Numbered from the stretch's first letter, positions 34,980 to 44,249 are shown. The stretch is 64,000 nucleotides of DNA from Mycoplasma testudinis ATCC 43263 (GCF_000687795.1 NZ_JHXT01000002.1:39313-103312), one strand, 5' to 3'. The notes: generated by a model not told the origin, from the sequence alone. A program made the numbers and translations.

Positions 34980-35484
34980 AAAGTACGGCTTAAATTTTAT
35001 TGGAACTTTAATCAATTTGATTACAAATTTAATCTTGCCTTTTTTTCAAATAGCCACAATGATTGTTGCAGTCTTTTCACCAAAAGCTACAAAAGTAATG
35101 GAAAAAGCATCTTGCTTTATTAAACTTGCCGGAAAGAAATTTCAAAAGCTTGAATTATCGATTCTAAACATTCCTGATCCCGAACCAGTTGCAAAAACTT
35201 ATTCAGAAAAAGATGTGAATAAAATTGTTGAACAAAAAATTAAAGAAGCTTTAGGGCAAGTTAAATCTGCTATAAACACTGTTGCAGTAAAACCAAAAGA
35301 AGCTAAGCCTGAAAAAGTATCCGAAACAAAATCTGTAGCTTTAGTTAAATTAGAAAATACTGCAAAGGTGACAAAAGTTGATTTAAACGGTCTGACTGTT
35401 GAACCTAATGAAGAAGATTCTAAAGTAACTGTTAAAGAAATTGAAAAGCCAAAAGAAACTGAAGAAACAAAACCAAGTTTATAA
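34966..35484 (+). CDS. Phage protein with N-terminal hydrophobic helices and charged tail
   Basis: A 172-residue protein. The start ATG at 34966 is chosen because AAGGAGG lies 6-12 bases upstream; a longer frame from 34900 exists but has no such site. Residues 10-45 are hydrophobic (two helices), then a coiled-coil region and a Lys/Glu/Pro-rich tail. Last gene of the late operon, followed by a terminator. Function unknown. Confidence 0.7.
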   Translation: MQNFKKYGLNFIGTLINLITNLILPFFQIATMIVAVFSPKATKVMEKASCFIKLAGKKFQKLELSILNIPDPEPVAKTYSEKDVNKIVEQKIKEALGQVKSAINTVAVKPKEAKPEKVSETKSVALVKLENTAKVTKVDLNGLTVEPNEEDSKVTVKEIEKPKETEETKPSL

Positions 35485-35490
35485 AAGAAA

Positions 35491-35518
35491 ATCAGCCAAT
35501 AAAAGGGCTGATTTTTTT
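35491..35518 (+). terminator. Late operon terminator
   Basis: ATCAGCC at 35491-35497 pairs with GGCTGAT at 35506-35512, followed by seven T. It lies 7 bases after the last late gene. Confidence 0.9.
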
Positions 35519-35577
35519 GTTTGAATTTCTCCGGACAAAAGATTTAAGACTTTAAGAATCCCGGACTGATTTTAGAC

Positions 35578-35607
35578 AATAAAAAAACCAACATTGGGAG
35601 TTGTTGG
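35578..35607 (-). terminator. Terminator of the leftward prophage gene
   Basis: On the minus strand CCAACA (35602-35607) pairs with TGTTGG (35588-35593), followed by seven T. About 25 bases downstream of the leftward gene stop. Confidence 0.75.
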
Positions 35608-35631
35608 CTGGTGTCCTATAGGATGGGAATA

Positions 35632-36102
35632 TTATATATTATTTTGTTGCGAATTGTTATTTATTTGTTTAATAATTAAAGATGCCTTTTTTAAGATTTC
35701 ATTAATCCTATTATCTAACTCATCAGATTTTTTTACGTATATTGGCATGTCTATATTATTTCATTTTTTTTCTAAAGGATAAATTATACACGTGTATATT
35801 AACCCAGGAATCGCTCCTAGCAACATCAAAGCAAAAAGAACAATTAAAGAAAATGGATTTTTAGGAACAATTAAATTATTGTACTGTTTAAACAGATTAT
35901 CTAATTCTTTTTCTAACATTTTAAGATTTTCGTTTTTATTAATATTTTCGTTTTTGTAAAAAACAATACTTTTATTACACGGATATTCGCTAGAATCGCA
36001 TATTAATTCTTCAATAAATTCTCAACCAAATGTTTTATAAATATTTTTCACAGATTCTAAAGTAATATTTTCATCGTTAAAACTAATTATCTTACTTTCC
36101 AA
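35632..36102 (-). CDS. Leftward membrane protein of the prophage (candidate lysogeny gene)
   Basis: A 156-residue protein, the only clear leftward protein gene in the prophage. It starts at TTG 36102, preceded by GGAG, and has TATAAT at 36138-36143 on the minus strand. The N-terminal half is acidic (SKIISFNDENITLES, coiled coil LEKELDNLFKQYNN), then one strong transmembrane helix (FSLIVLFALMLLGAIPGLIY) and a lysine-rich tail. Opposite orientation with its own promoter and terminator is the pattern of genes expressed in the lysogen, such as superinfection exclusion. That role is inference. Confidence 0.7.
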
Positions 36103-36137
36103 AACTATATCTCCAAAAATTTCTATATTATGATAAT

Positions 36138-36143
36138 ATTATA
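36138..36143 (-). promoter_or_regulatory. -10 element of the leftward prophage gene
   Basis: TATAAT on the minus strand, 36 bases before the TTG start. The same AT-rich patch probably also carries the start of rightward transcription into the 32-residue peptide gene. Confidence 0.5.
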
Positions 36144-36155
36144 ACATTAGGAAAA

Positions 36156-36254
36156 ATGATAAGAGCATTTTTTCGTTACTTAATATCTTTATTAGTAGGA
36201 AAAAATTATAAGTCTTTTTTCATAAACGGAAAATGACTTTTTATTTTTCTCTAA
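36156..36254 (+). CDS. 32-residue basic hydrophobic peptide (type I toxin candidate)
   Basis: ATG at 36156 with AGGA just upstream encodes a 32-residue peptide beginning MIRAFFRYLISLLVG and ending GKWLFIFL, with one TGA=Trp. It is hydrophobic and cationic with hardly any acidic residues, like the membrane-active peptides of type I toxin-antitoxin loci. Its first 13 bases recur inside the terminator hairpin of an oppositely directed small RNA gene 110 bases downstream. A rightward terminator at 36357-36406 would give an mRNA of about 250 bases whose 3' untranslated part is antisense to that RNA. Toxicity is inference. Confidence 0.5.
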
Positions 36255-36292
36255 CACTGTAAAGCACAAAAAAACCACCATGATAAGAGCAT
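36156..36292 (+). repeat. 13-bp direct repeat linking peptide start and small RNA loop
   Basis: ATGATAAGAGCAT occurs at 36156-36168 (start codon to codon 5 of the peptide) and at 36280-36292 (loop and upper stem of the hairpin). An RNA made from the minus strand of the second copy can therefore pair with the translation start of the first. Confidence 0.85.
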
Positions 36293-36327
36293 GGCGGTTA
36301 GATAGGGGACAAAAGTCCGCAAATCTA
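36268..36327 (-). ncRNA. Candidate antitoxin small RNA
   Basis: On the minus strand an extended -10 (TGCTATAAT, TATAAT at 36334-36339) should start an RNA near 36327. It would contain the small hairpin GGACTTTTGTCC (36307-36318) and end at a rho-independent terminator: CCGCCATG (36290-36297) pairing with CATGGTGG (36275-36282), loop CTCTTAT, then seven T. The predicted RNA is about 60 bases. The loop is complementary to codons 2-4 of the peptide gene, and the whole RNA is complementary to that mRNA's 3' part. Confidence 0.6.
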
Positions 36328-36356
36328 GCCATAATTATAGCATTTTAAGCCTATAT

Positions 36357-36406
36357 AAGCCATTCTTTTATCTTGGTAGTATCAAGAACTATAGAATGGC
36401 TTTTTT
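36357..36406 (+). terminator. Rightward terminator of the peptide mRNA
   Basis: AAGCCATTCT at 36357-36366 pairs with AGAATGGCTT at 36393-36402, with an inner stem TCTTG/CAAGA, then a run of six T. It separates the peptide unit from the early genes to the right. Confidence 0.75.
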
Positions 36407-36445
36407 GTCGTTCTATAGTCACTAAAACAAAAATAAGGAACATTT

Positions 36446-36571
36446 ATGACTAAGAAACAATTCGCTTTGCAACGGAATGATAAAAAATATTTGAATGATT
36501 TTATAATCAAATTTTTAAAAGACATTAACAAAACAAGCAAAAAAAAGATAATGGAAGATAAAAATGACTAA
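36446..36571 (+). CDS. 41-residue early phage protein, unknown
   Basis: Short basic peptide MTKKQFALQRNDKKYLNDF...; TAAGGAAC precedes the ATG. The last 8 bases (ATGACTAA) overlap the next start, supporting a coupled pair upstream of the integrase. Confidence 0.55.
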   Translation: MTKKQFALQRNDKKYLNDFIIKFLKDINKTSKKKIMEDKND

Positions 36572-36800
36572 CTATAAATACCTCCCACAATTTTGAAAAT
36601 TGTTCAAAAGTTCAAAAGCATTATCAGATATTGACAAGCTAGAAATTATGCTTGTACTTAAAAAATTAGCTCGTAAAGCTATTGATAACAAAGAAATAAA
36701 AATTGAAAACAAATATTTTGAATTTGTTTCAAAAATTGCAAATGGTAAACAACAAATTAATAAAGAAACAAAGCAAGCTTATTTTCAGTTTGCGGACTAG
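36564..36800 (+). CDS. 78-residue early phage protein, unknown
   Basis: A lysine-rich helical protein (MTNYKYLPQFWKLFK at the start, IANGKQQINKETKQAYF near the end). Overlaps the preceding gene by 8 bases and stops 8 bases before the integrase start. Its small size and place suggest an excisionase or DNA-binding early regulator, but no clear helix-turn-helix is visible. Confidence 0.6.
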
Positions 36801-36808
36801 GAATTAAA

Positions 36809-37891
36809 ATGGAATTAAAAGATATAGACTTAAAAACTGAAATTGATTATTACACAAAGTACTTGAATGAAAATGCAAGAAATTCAGCAATCTATCATTT
36901 ATCAAAACTTCTTGACAAATTCAAAAATCTGCAAGAATTAAAAAACGTTGATGAAATAAGAGCTATAGCAATAAACAAAAATAAATGAAACAACAATACT
37001 AAAAATTTATTTTTGCAAATTGTCAAATCATTTTTAAATCACATTTCTAGAAAATTTTCAAATGTATTGGGATCGTATTTCAATACAAAAGTTCCACAAT
37101 TCAAAAAATTTAACAAGATTAAAAGCTTTCGTTTGGCTTACAGTGAATCAGATTTACAGAAAATTGACATTTGTCTAAATGAGTTTGGAAATGATAAATT
37201 TAAATTTCTTTTTAATGTGCAAAAGGAAAATGGATTAAGAATAGCTGAATTTTGTGAACTTAATTGAAACGATTTCAATGAGAAAAACAATTATTCAATT
37301 ACTATTGTTTCTAAAAAAGGCGGTAATGAAAGACCTGTTGCAATCCCAATTAATTTAATTAATGATTTAAAAAAATATCGAGATTTAAAAATAACTCGTA
37401 AAACTTTTTTAAATTTGTTTGGTCTTTTTCAAAAATTTGCAGCTGAAAAATATCCAGAGGAATTCGATCCATCATATAATCCAACGAGTGCTAAAAAAAT
37501 ACATTTTCATGGACTAAGAAGAACATTAATAACTAACATGTATTATGAGTGAGGTTATAACGTTGAAGAAATTTCAAGAATTATTGGTCATTCTAGTGTT
37601 TTGATGGTTACTAAAACTTACATCACTACAGATCCTAGAGTTTCAATTCAACTGTTGACAGATTATCAAAAAAACAATCTTGAAACAGTTGTTAAAAGAA
37701 ATGATGCGGAGTATGTTAAATTACTGCAAAAGAAAATAAGAATATTAGAGTACGTGAACACAAAATTAATTAAACAAGCAAAAGAAATTAATCAAGGAGG
37801 TATTTATATTAATGAACTTGAAAGAATCTCTAATCATTCAAATTTCGCGAGAATTGAAACTGACAAATCTAATATGAAAAAGTTGTCCTAA
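36809..37891 (+). CDS. Tyrosine recombinase (phage integrase)
   Basis: A 360-residue site-specific recombinase. The catalytic set is complete: Arg in NGLRIAEFCELNW (about residue 150), Lys in SKKGGNERPV, HGLRR (His-x-x-Arg, about 235), IIGHSS, and the nucleophile in VTKTYI (about 270). The N-terminal half is a SAM-like core-binding domain. A C-terminal extension of about 85 residues with a coiled coil goes beyond normal integrases and carries the start of the overlapping next gene. It lies 540 bases from the attR core, the usual placement, and should drive integration and excision at that core. Confidence 0.93.
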
Positions 37892-38285
37892 AAATTACAA
37901 AGAATGGACTGATATTCTTAAAATAAATGATGTATATAAAACTGTTTCAAATTTTCTTTATTCGAAAAAATACCAGCATTTATTTAAAGATGTATGCGAT
38001 GTTATTGCATATCAAAACTTTCAAAATTTTAAAAGCGAATTCAGAGCTAAAAAGTATCTTGAGAAAATAGGCTACACCGTAACTAAATCTACAGTATTAC
38101 TAGATTCGATGTTTTATGTTGATTTATTAGCCGAAAAAGAAGCTACAAGATTAGCAATTCAAGTAAAGAAAGCTAAACATAATGATTTAAACTTAAATAA
38201 GTTGATTTCTTGAAGCTACAAGAATAAGTACAAACCGGTTCTTTTGATAGTTTATCCTAACAAAATTATTTGAAAAAATCTATAA
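37812..38285 (+). CDS. PD-(D/E)xK nuclease-like protein overlapping the integrase
   Basis: A 157-residue protein starting at ATG 37812 with AAGGAGG upstream, overlapping the integrase 3' end by 80 bases in another frame. Residues 75-125 read as a restriction-endonuclease-like core: helix SEFRAKKYLEKIGYTV, Asp in MFYVDLLAEK, then LAIQVKKAKH giving the D...QxK pattern of the PD-(D/E)xK superfamily. Followed by a terminator, so it is the last gene before attR. Such genes may act in DNA processing or in excluding other phages; this is inference. Confidence 0.65.
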
Positions 38286-38307
38286 AATGAATAAATAAAT
38301 TGAAATT

Positions 38308-38336
38308 ATACTATTACTATGTAATAGTATTTTTTA
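38308..38336 (+). terminator. Terminator after the early operon
   Basis: ATACTATTA at 38308-38316 pairs with TAATAGTAT at 38322-38330, followed by six T. Confidence 0.85.
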
Positions 38337-38427
38337 TTTATATGAGCCTTTTAATTCTATTTTGCAATTATGAATTACAATAAAGGCATAAACAAATTTG
38401 AGTTTTTTCTTTGGCTCAATTAGTTAT

Positions 38428-38442
38428 TTCGGGACTATATTT
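38428..38442 (+). repeat. attR core
   Basis: TTCGGGACTATATTT, identical to the copy at 23403-23417, about 140 bases after the last phage gene and 36 bases before the ligA stop. Confidence 0.75.
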
Positions 38443-38477
38443 TTATAAATTTTCAAAAATGTTAAGTTAAAAAACCA

Positions 38478-40469
38478 TTAATTTCAAATTTCTTCTAATA
38501 ACACTTTTATACCTAAAGATTTTGCTTTTTCGACTTTACTAGAAGTAGCATTAACTCCAGCCAAAACAAAATCAGTTTTAGCTGATAACGACCCCATTAC
38601 TTTAGCATCAAATTTAATTTCTAAATTTTTTTTAATTTCATTTCGACTAATTGAAAATGAACCCGTAATCAAAAAAGATTTTTGATAATATGGAGAATCA
38701 GAAATGATTTTTGTGGTATCAATTTTTTCAATAACTGATACATTAGAATTAACTAATTTTTCAAGAATATTCCGGTTGGTTTCTAAAGCAAATCAATCCA
38801 CAATAGATTGCGCAACAACTGGACCTACGTCATTAATGTTTTGCAAAATCTCTAAATCTGCTTCCTGCAAAGTTTTTAAGTTAATAAATTTCTTTGCCAA
38901 AACTTTTGCAGTTGTTGCTCCCACGTGACGGATTCCTAAGGCAAAAATCAGATTTGATAATTGGTTGTTTTTTGAATTTTCGATGGAAGATAAAATATTA
39001 TTAAGGCTTTTTTGCTTGATTTTAAAATCGCCAGCCAAAATTTCTTGCTGCTTATTTTTTAATTCGTATAAATCAGTAATACTTAATAATAATCTTGCAT
39101 CATAAAGCTTCTCGATGATTTTTTCAGAAACACCTTCAACATTCATAGCAGCTCGTGAGCAATAATGAATAATGCTTTGTACAACCCGTGATGGACAATT
39201 AGTATTTATACAGTACTGATCAACTTCACCATCGCTTTGTTCTAAAACTTGATGGCACTCAGGACAATGGGTGGCCTTTGGGAAAATTCTTATTTTTTTG
39301 GAATCCCGTTTAGACAATTCTACACACAAAACTTTTGGAATAATATCTCCAGCTTTATAAATTTGGACATAATCATTAATTTGAATATCTTTTTCTTTAA
39401 TGTAATCAAAATTATGCAAAGTTGCAGAACTAACAAAAGAACCATCGACATTAACCCGATCTAATTTAGCAACGTAATTAACTCTTCCTGTTCTACCTAC
39501 GGTTGTTAAAATATCAGTTAACCTTGTAAGTACTTTTGTGGCCGGAAATTTGTAAGCAATTGCTCACCTAGGGAATTTTGAAGTTGCCCCTAATTCATCA
39601 TATCAACTTAAATCATTCAACTTTAAAACTACTCCGTCAATTGCATACGATAAGTGTTCTCGTTTCTCCCTAAATAAAGAAACTTCTTTTAAAGCTTCGT
39701 GAATAGATTTAACTAATTTAATTTCGTTAGCCGTATTAAATCCCCATTTTTTCATTTGCTGTAAAACTTCGTTATGCGTTTTAAACCCTTTATCAATGGC
39801 ATCTGGAAGATAATATATAAAAGCACTTAGTTTTCGTTTAGCAGCAATTTTAGAATCTAAATTTCTTAAAGATCCAGCGGCTGCATTGCGGGGATTAGCA
39901 AAACGCTTTTCCTCAGGTAAGTTATTATTTAACTCTAAAAAATCCGGTTTACTAATAAAGACTTCTCCGCGAACTGTCAAAGTATCAAATTCACAATCAA
40001 TTTTCAAAGGAATTGTTTTAATGGTTCTTACATTTTGAGTAACGTCTTCTCCAACGACGCCATCACCACGTGTCAATGCTTGAACCAATATTCCTTTTTC
40101 ATATTTTAAAGAAATACTTAAACCATCTATTTTTGGTTCTACAACATATGAATTTTCCTTTTTTAAAATTACATCACAAATCTGTTTATCAAAATGTAAT
40201 AAATCATTTTCATCAAAAGCGTTGCCCAATGAAAGCATTGGAAAATCATGAGCGACTTTAGTAAATTTATCAAGAATTACTCCACCAACACGCGTTGATG
40301 GAGAGTTAGGGTCTTTATATTGGGGATATTGGGTTTCTAAAGCTATTAATTCCCTTAATGTTTGATCGTAAATTGCATCAGAAACACTAGGATTATCTAA
40401 ACCATAATACTCGTATTCTCATTGTTCCAATTTAGCAATCAATTCTTGCATCTTCTTTTTAACATCCAT
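38478..40469 (-). CDS. ligA: NAD-dependent DNA ligase
   Basis: A 663-residue ligase that seals nicks using NAD+. The adenylation lysine is in VEPKIDGLS (about residue 113), with RGDGVVGEDVTQN, VRGEVFI and DGVVLKLN further on. Four Cys (CPEC...YCINTNC) make the zinc finger, helix-hairpin-helix repeats follow, and a C-terminal BRCT domain starts at SFLITGSFS. TGA codons are Trp; the protein ends EEIWN. The start ATG 40469 lies 11 bases after the stop of the upstream membrane protein gene. Prophage integration ended 36 bases from its stop and left the gene whole. Confidence 0.98.
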
Positions 40470-40480
40470 AAAAAAAACTC

Positions 40481-42316
40481 CTAAATTGTATTAAAAAAAT
40501 AATTTCCAAATCCCAATGCAACATTTAAACCAATCCCAACTAATAGGATCAAAATCGTTAATATCGTTTTAAAAGCTTTCGACTTTGGCAAAGCATAAGT
40601 AAACAGTGAAGGGACAATAGCTAAAAAGAATAATCAAGACAAATCAAATGGCAGTCGTGCAGCAATACGGTTCATCAAATTAGTAGATAACGGATTTCAA
40701 ACCAATAGCATAACTAACAATGAGAAAAGACCATAATAATTTTTGTCTGTCCCGCGTTGTAAATAAGGACTGTCTGATTTATTATAAGAGTTCAATAAAT
40801 TTCCATGCTCACCGATTTCAATCGTTGTTCGTGTTGGAATAACCCGAATTGTTTTGTGCACAAACGCACGACTTCTTTTTTGAATGAAACCCAAAATCAT
40901 ATTGTAAGTATTAAACTGACGCAATAACGTAGAAGAAAAGTAAAACAAAAAAATAACAATCGTAATCACTCAAAAACCAACGTTTAAAACAATTTGTAAA
41001 CTTTGATTGAAATTAACAATGTTCGATGTATCTAAAAAAGGATTAGGCAAGATAATTCATGGCCTAGAATCGAATTCAAAACGTCCTCCAGAAAACATTA
41101 AAATGACTGAAACAATGTAAATCAAAGAAATAAAAACAATTAAAAATCAACTAATTTTTCGATGCATCCAATTTTCGTAAATAACAACTCGTTCTTTAAA
41201 CCACAAGCGTGAAATTAAAATAAATCACAAGATATAAAAACAAATCAATAAAACACTAAAGACAATTGAACCAACAATTGAAAAGGATTGAACCACCAGG
41301 ATTAAGGGAAAAATCACTCCTAAAGAAAAGATGATTGAACTAGTCGTCGTATGAGGCGATTTATTTAAAAAACTTAACAAGACTTTTAAAACCACAATTG
41401 TGAAATTAAAAATTATTAACGAAACACTTAAGGTATGACCAGAAATTAACAATACTGCACAAATTAAATCTAGGCGATAGTTTCATGAAGTTGTAATAGA
41501 GTCAAACATTAAACGAATTATTAAAATGGACAAAGGCACAATTCAAGCAACTCCATTAACTGGTGTTTTTGTTAATAAAAACATTGGCGCGTTAATAATA
41601 ATCATGATGGCTCAAATTGAAAATATTCGAAAGAAATCACGACGTAAAATATAGTCATTAAAAACACCAACAACAATAGCACTAGTAATAATTGAATAAA
41701 TTGCTAATAAACCGTAAGTGGTAAAAATCCCACCAATTAAATTACTAGTTTCACCAATATTTGTTGCATTGATATTGAACATAAAAATTCAAGATAAATT
41801 AATTGCATTCCATGCAACATATTGACCTGATTCTGAATCTGTCAGTGGATTAAAAACTATTGAATTTAAAGAAACTGGTTTTTGCAAGTAAGTAATCAAA
41901 GAGCTAAATTGATTAATATTTTGACCTTCAACTGTTAAGTTAATTTCCTGGCTTAAATTATTAGACAAAAATCATGTTCCAGTTAAAGTGATCGCCAAAA
42001 TAACAAAAAAACTAAATGACAATAAATTGAATTCGCTAATTGAAAAACTATATCTTCAGTTTAATGCATAAGCAATTATCAAAAGTCCTTGGGTAATAGC
42101 CAACAAAACTAAATAACCCAAAAAATTGACCGGAACAACATATACAGGTAATGTCAAAATAAAAATAATCATCAACATTACAAAAAAACCCAGACCTGTA
42201 AGCGTAAAACTAGTTAGCTGGGGATAAAAACGTTTTAAAAAGCGACCGATGAAGTAACTATTAAATAAATAAATCAAGGGAATTACGACAGCACCGATAA
42301 TAGTCAGCACAATCAT
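40481..42316 (-). CDS. Large polytopic membrane protein, unknown
   Basis: A 611-residue protein with about 12-14 hydrophobic helices and many Trp codons written as TGA. A soluble loop near residues 100-150 (TVEGQNINQFSSL) and a basic loop near 475 (IQKRSRAFVHKTIRVIP) break the pattern. No transporter signature seen. It lies between tRNA genes and ligA and is probably transcribed with ligA (11-base gap). Confidence 0.75.
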
Positions 42317-42373
42317 ACCCCCTTGACTACTTATATAATAATCAGATTTAAATTAAATCTGAGGTAGTAATAA

Positions 42374-42447
42374 TGGAGCAGATGACGAGAATCGGACTCG
42401 CGTCTCGACCTTGGCAAGGTCACGTTCTACCATTGAACTACATCTGC
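42374..42447 (-). tRNA. tRNA-Gly (GCC)
   Basis: 74 bases with encoded CCA. Acceptor GCAGATG pairs with CATCTGC; the anticodon loop TTGCCAA gives anticodon GCC, reading GGC and GGU. D-arm GTTCAATGGTAGAAC and a normal T-arm are present. Confidence 0.93.
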
Positions 42448-42482
42448 ATGACGAGGGCTAAAGCCCTGAAAATTTAAGGCTA

Positions 42483-42556
42483 TGGAGCAGATGACGAGAA
42501 TCGGACTCGCGTGTCAACCTTGGGAAGGTTGCATTCTACCATTGAATTACATCTGC
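42483..42556 (-). tRNA. tRNA-Gly (CCC)
   Basis: 74 bases with encoded CCA, nearly the same as its neighbour 35 bases away. It differs mainly in the anticodon arm, where the loop TTCCCAA gives anticodon CCC (codon GGG). Acceptor and T-arm match the first copy. The pair looks like a tandem duplication with changed anticodon. Confidence 0.88.
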
Positions 42557-42574
42557 ATCTCAAAACGCTTTAAT

Positions 42575-42605
42575 ATTATAGCATAGAGAAATTTTTGAAG
42601 GTCAA
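42575..42605 (-). promoter_or_regulatory. Promoter of the tRNA-Gly pair
   Basis: On the minus strand an extended -10, TGCTATAAT (TATAAT at 42575-42580), with TTGACC at 42600-42605 (19-base spacer). Confidence 0.65.
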
Positions 42606-42792
42606 TGACTTACCTTAAAATGTAATTATAAAGCCCGTCTTCTGAATTCTTATACTATAGGCCGAGTGTTGAATTCATTATCGAACAAGATAAAAACAAA
42701 AATCATTTTTAATTGTTTTTGGTTCTGTCAATTGAATAGGTTTAATCTCTTTTAGTTAAAAAAGATCTTCTGTTTTTTACAATAAGTCTATA

Positions 42793-43155
42793 ATGCACGA
42801 ATACACAATTAATAAAAGCCGTTTCTTGGCCGAACTTTATGATGTTACAAGTAAGCAAGAAGTAACATCCATTTTAACAGATTTACGTAAACAACATAAA
42901 AAAGCAATTCATGTTGTTTACGCTTATATGATTAACTCCAAAGAAACCGGATTCTTGGCTGCATCTAGCGATGATGGAGAACCAAAAGGTACAGCATCAA
43001 AACCATTGTTAAACTTATTAAATTTAAAGCAGGTTGTAAATAAACTTTTAGTTGTAATTCGTTACAAAAGTGGGCCTAACCTTGGTGCTGGGTTATTAAT
43101 GCGGTCTTATTTAAAGGCTGCATCTTTGTGCTTCAAAGATGATTCCAAAAATTAA
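42793..43155 (+). CDS. YigZ/IMPACT (UPF0029) family protein
   Basis: A 120-residue protein equal to the IMPACT N-terminal domain only. The family motifs are AASSDDGEPKGTASKPLLN and KSGPNLGAGLLMRSYLKA. Typical YigZ proteins have about 200 residues with a second RNA-binding-like domain, which is absent here. Function of the family is uncertain (translation-associated in eukaryotes). TATAAT overlaps the start codon and cannot be its promoter. Convergent with the SprT-like gene. Confidence 0.9.
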   Translation: MHEYTINKSRFLAELYDVTSKQEVTSILTDLRKQHKKAIHVVYAYMINSKETGFLAASSDDGEPKGTASKPLLNLLNLKQVVNKLLVVIRYKSGPNLGAGLLMRSYLKAASLCFKDDSKN

Positions 43156-43218
43156 ATCTGAAAAAAGGGATTGAAGCTTAAGAAAATTTTTTAAATAAAA
43201 TAATAGAAAATAGAAAAA

Positions 43219-43968
43219 TTAAACGTCGTCATCTAAATTCAAGATTTCTTCACTATCATTTACTTCCTCAATAGCAGCTACATCCTCGGAGTCGATCAAT
43301 CTTATTAATTCAGGATCATCAGGTAATTTATCAACAAAATGATAGCGTTCACTGCAAATACCACATAATACTTTCGTACCCACTTTAGCTTTAATTTTAA
43401 CTTTGTGTGTCGGACAACTATATGAAAACAAATATTTTTTAGCAGGTGCTGGTGCTGGTTTAGCTCGTGAAAAATTTGGCAGTCTTGCTTCCAAATTTAA
43501 GTCCTGAATGATCTTTTTTAAAATATTTTCTAAAGCTTCGGTAGGATCGCTTGAACTCCATCCGTCTTTAGCTGTTTTAGTTGTGCATAAAATTCCCCGA
43601 TTTTCAGCTAAAAGCTTAAACTTATCATTATGAAAAACCCCATTACGAGAAGTTGTTTCCATATTCAAAAGATGCCCTTCATAATGAACTAATTCGTGGA
43701 CAATAATACACAACATTTTCAAGACACTATTATAAGAAGCAAAGCTTTCTGCGACTAGAGAAATTTCATTATAAGAATCTTCTTTTATTTTTCAGGCATT
43801 TGCTTGAAATCAAGCAAGAACAGTTGATCGTGGGCTTTTCCCTTTTTGAATAACTAAAACATAGTTTTTAAAAATACCATTAAAGACGCGTTCATTAATT
43901 TCTTGAACAGCTTGATTTAAAACCGTATAAATATCTTCTAAAGCGTTCACTATTTTATTTTCTTTCAT
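43219..43968 (-). CDS. SprT-like zinc metalloprotease domain protein
   Basis: A 249-residue protein. HELVHYEGH near residue 90 is the HExxH zinc site of the SprT family, with a later H. A zinc-ribbon-like segment (YSCPTHKVKIKAKVGTKVLC followed by GIC) and an acidic tail (EEILNLDDDV) follow. SprT/Spartan relatives trim proteins bound to DNA, but bacterial members are poorly studied. AAGGAGA stands 6 bases before the ATG. The joining of N-terminal part through a TGA=Trp is needed. Confidence 0.85.
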
Positions 43969-44249
43969 ATTATCTCCTTAAATCCAAACCACTAATTCCA
44001 TTATAAGAAATGAAATTAAATTAAGATGATTTTAAATGTACGTTCTAGAAAAATAGGGGATATTGTTGTGGGCCAGCACCCAGGAAGTTAAAATGAGAAT
44101 CTAGCACTTTGTATAAATATATCTCTGGAATAAAAGTATTATAAACAAACAAAGTTTAAGATTGCAAATAAATTTTAAGGAACAAACAAAAATTGTGCAT
44201 TGGGAAAAATTAAATTAGACATTTTTACAAATTTCTTAGATGCAAGTAA

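Larger units (their letters stand above)
23403..38442. mobile_element. Integrated prophage, about 15.0 kb
   Basis: Bounded by the direct repeat TTCGGGACTATATTT at 23403-23417 and 38428-38442. Inside are a terminase, portal, scaffold-like protein, major capsid candidate, several virion candidates, a late terminator, a leftward gene, a candidate toxin-antitoxin locus, a tyrosine integrase next to the right end and an overlapping nuclease-like gene. Size and layout resemble the 15-16 kb mycoplasma prophages (MAV1, phiMFV1, MHoV-1 type). No lysis genes, as expected in a wall-less host, and no recognisable replication or tail genes. Packaging genes are intact. Confidence 0.88.

Noticed and set aside
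42789..42794. TATAAT at the YigZ gene start as a promoter
   Set aside because: It overlaps the start codon, so transcription would begin inside the gene; treated as chance.
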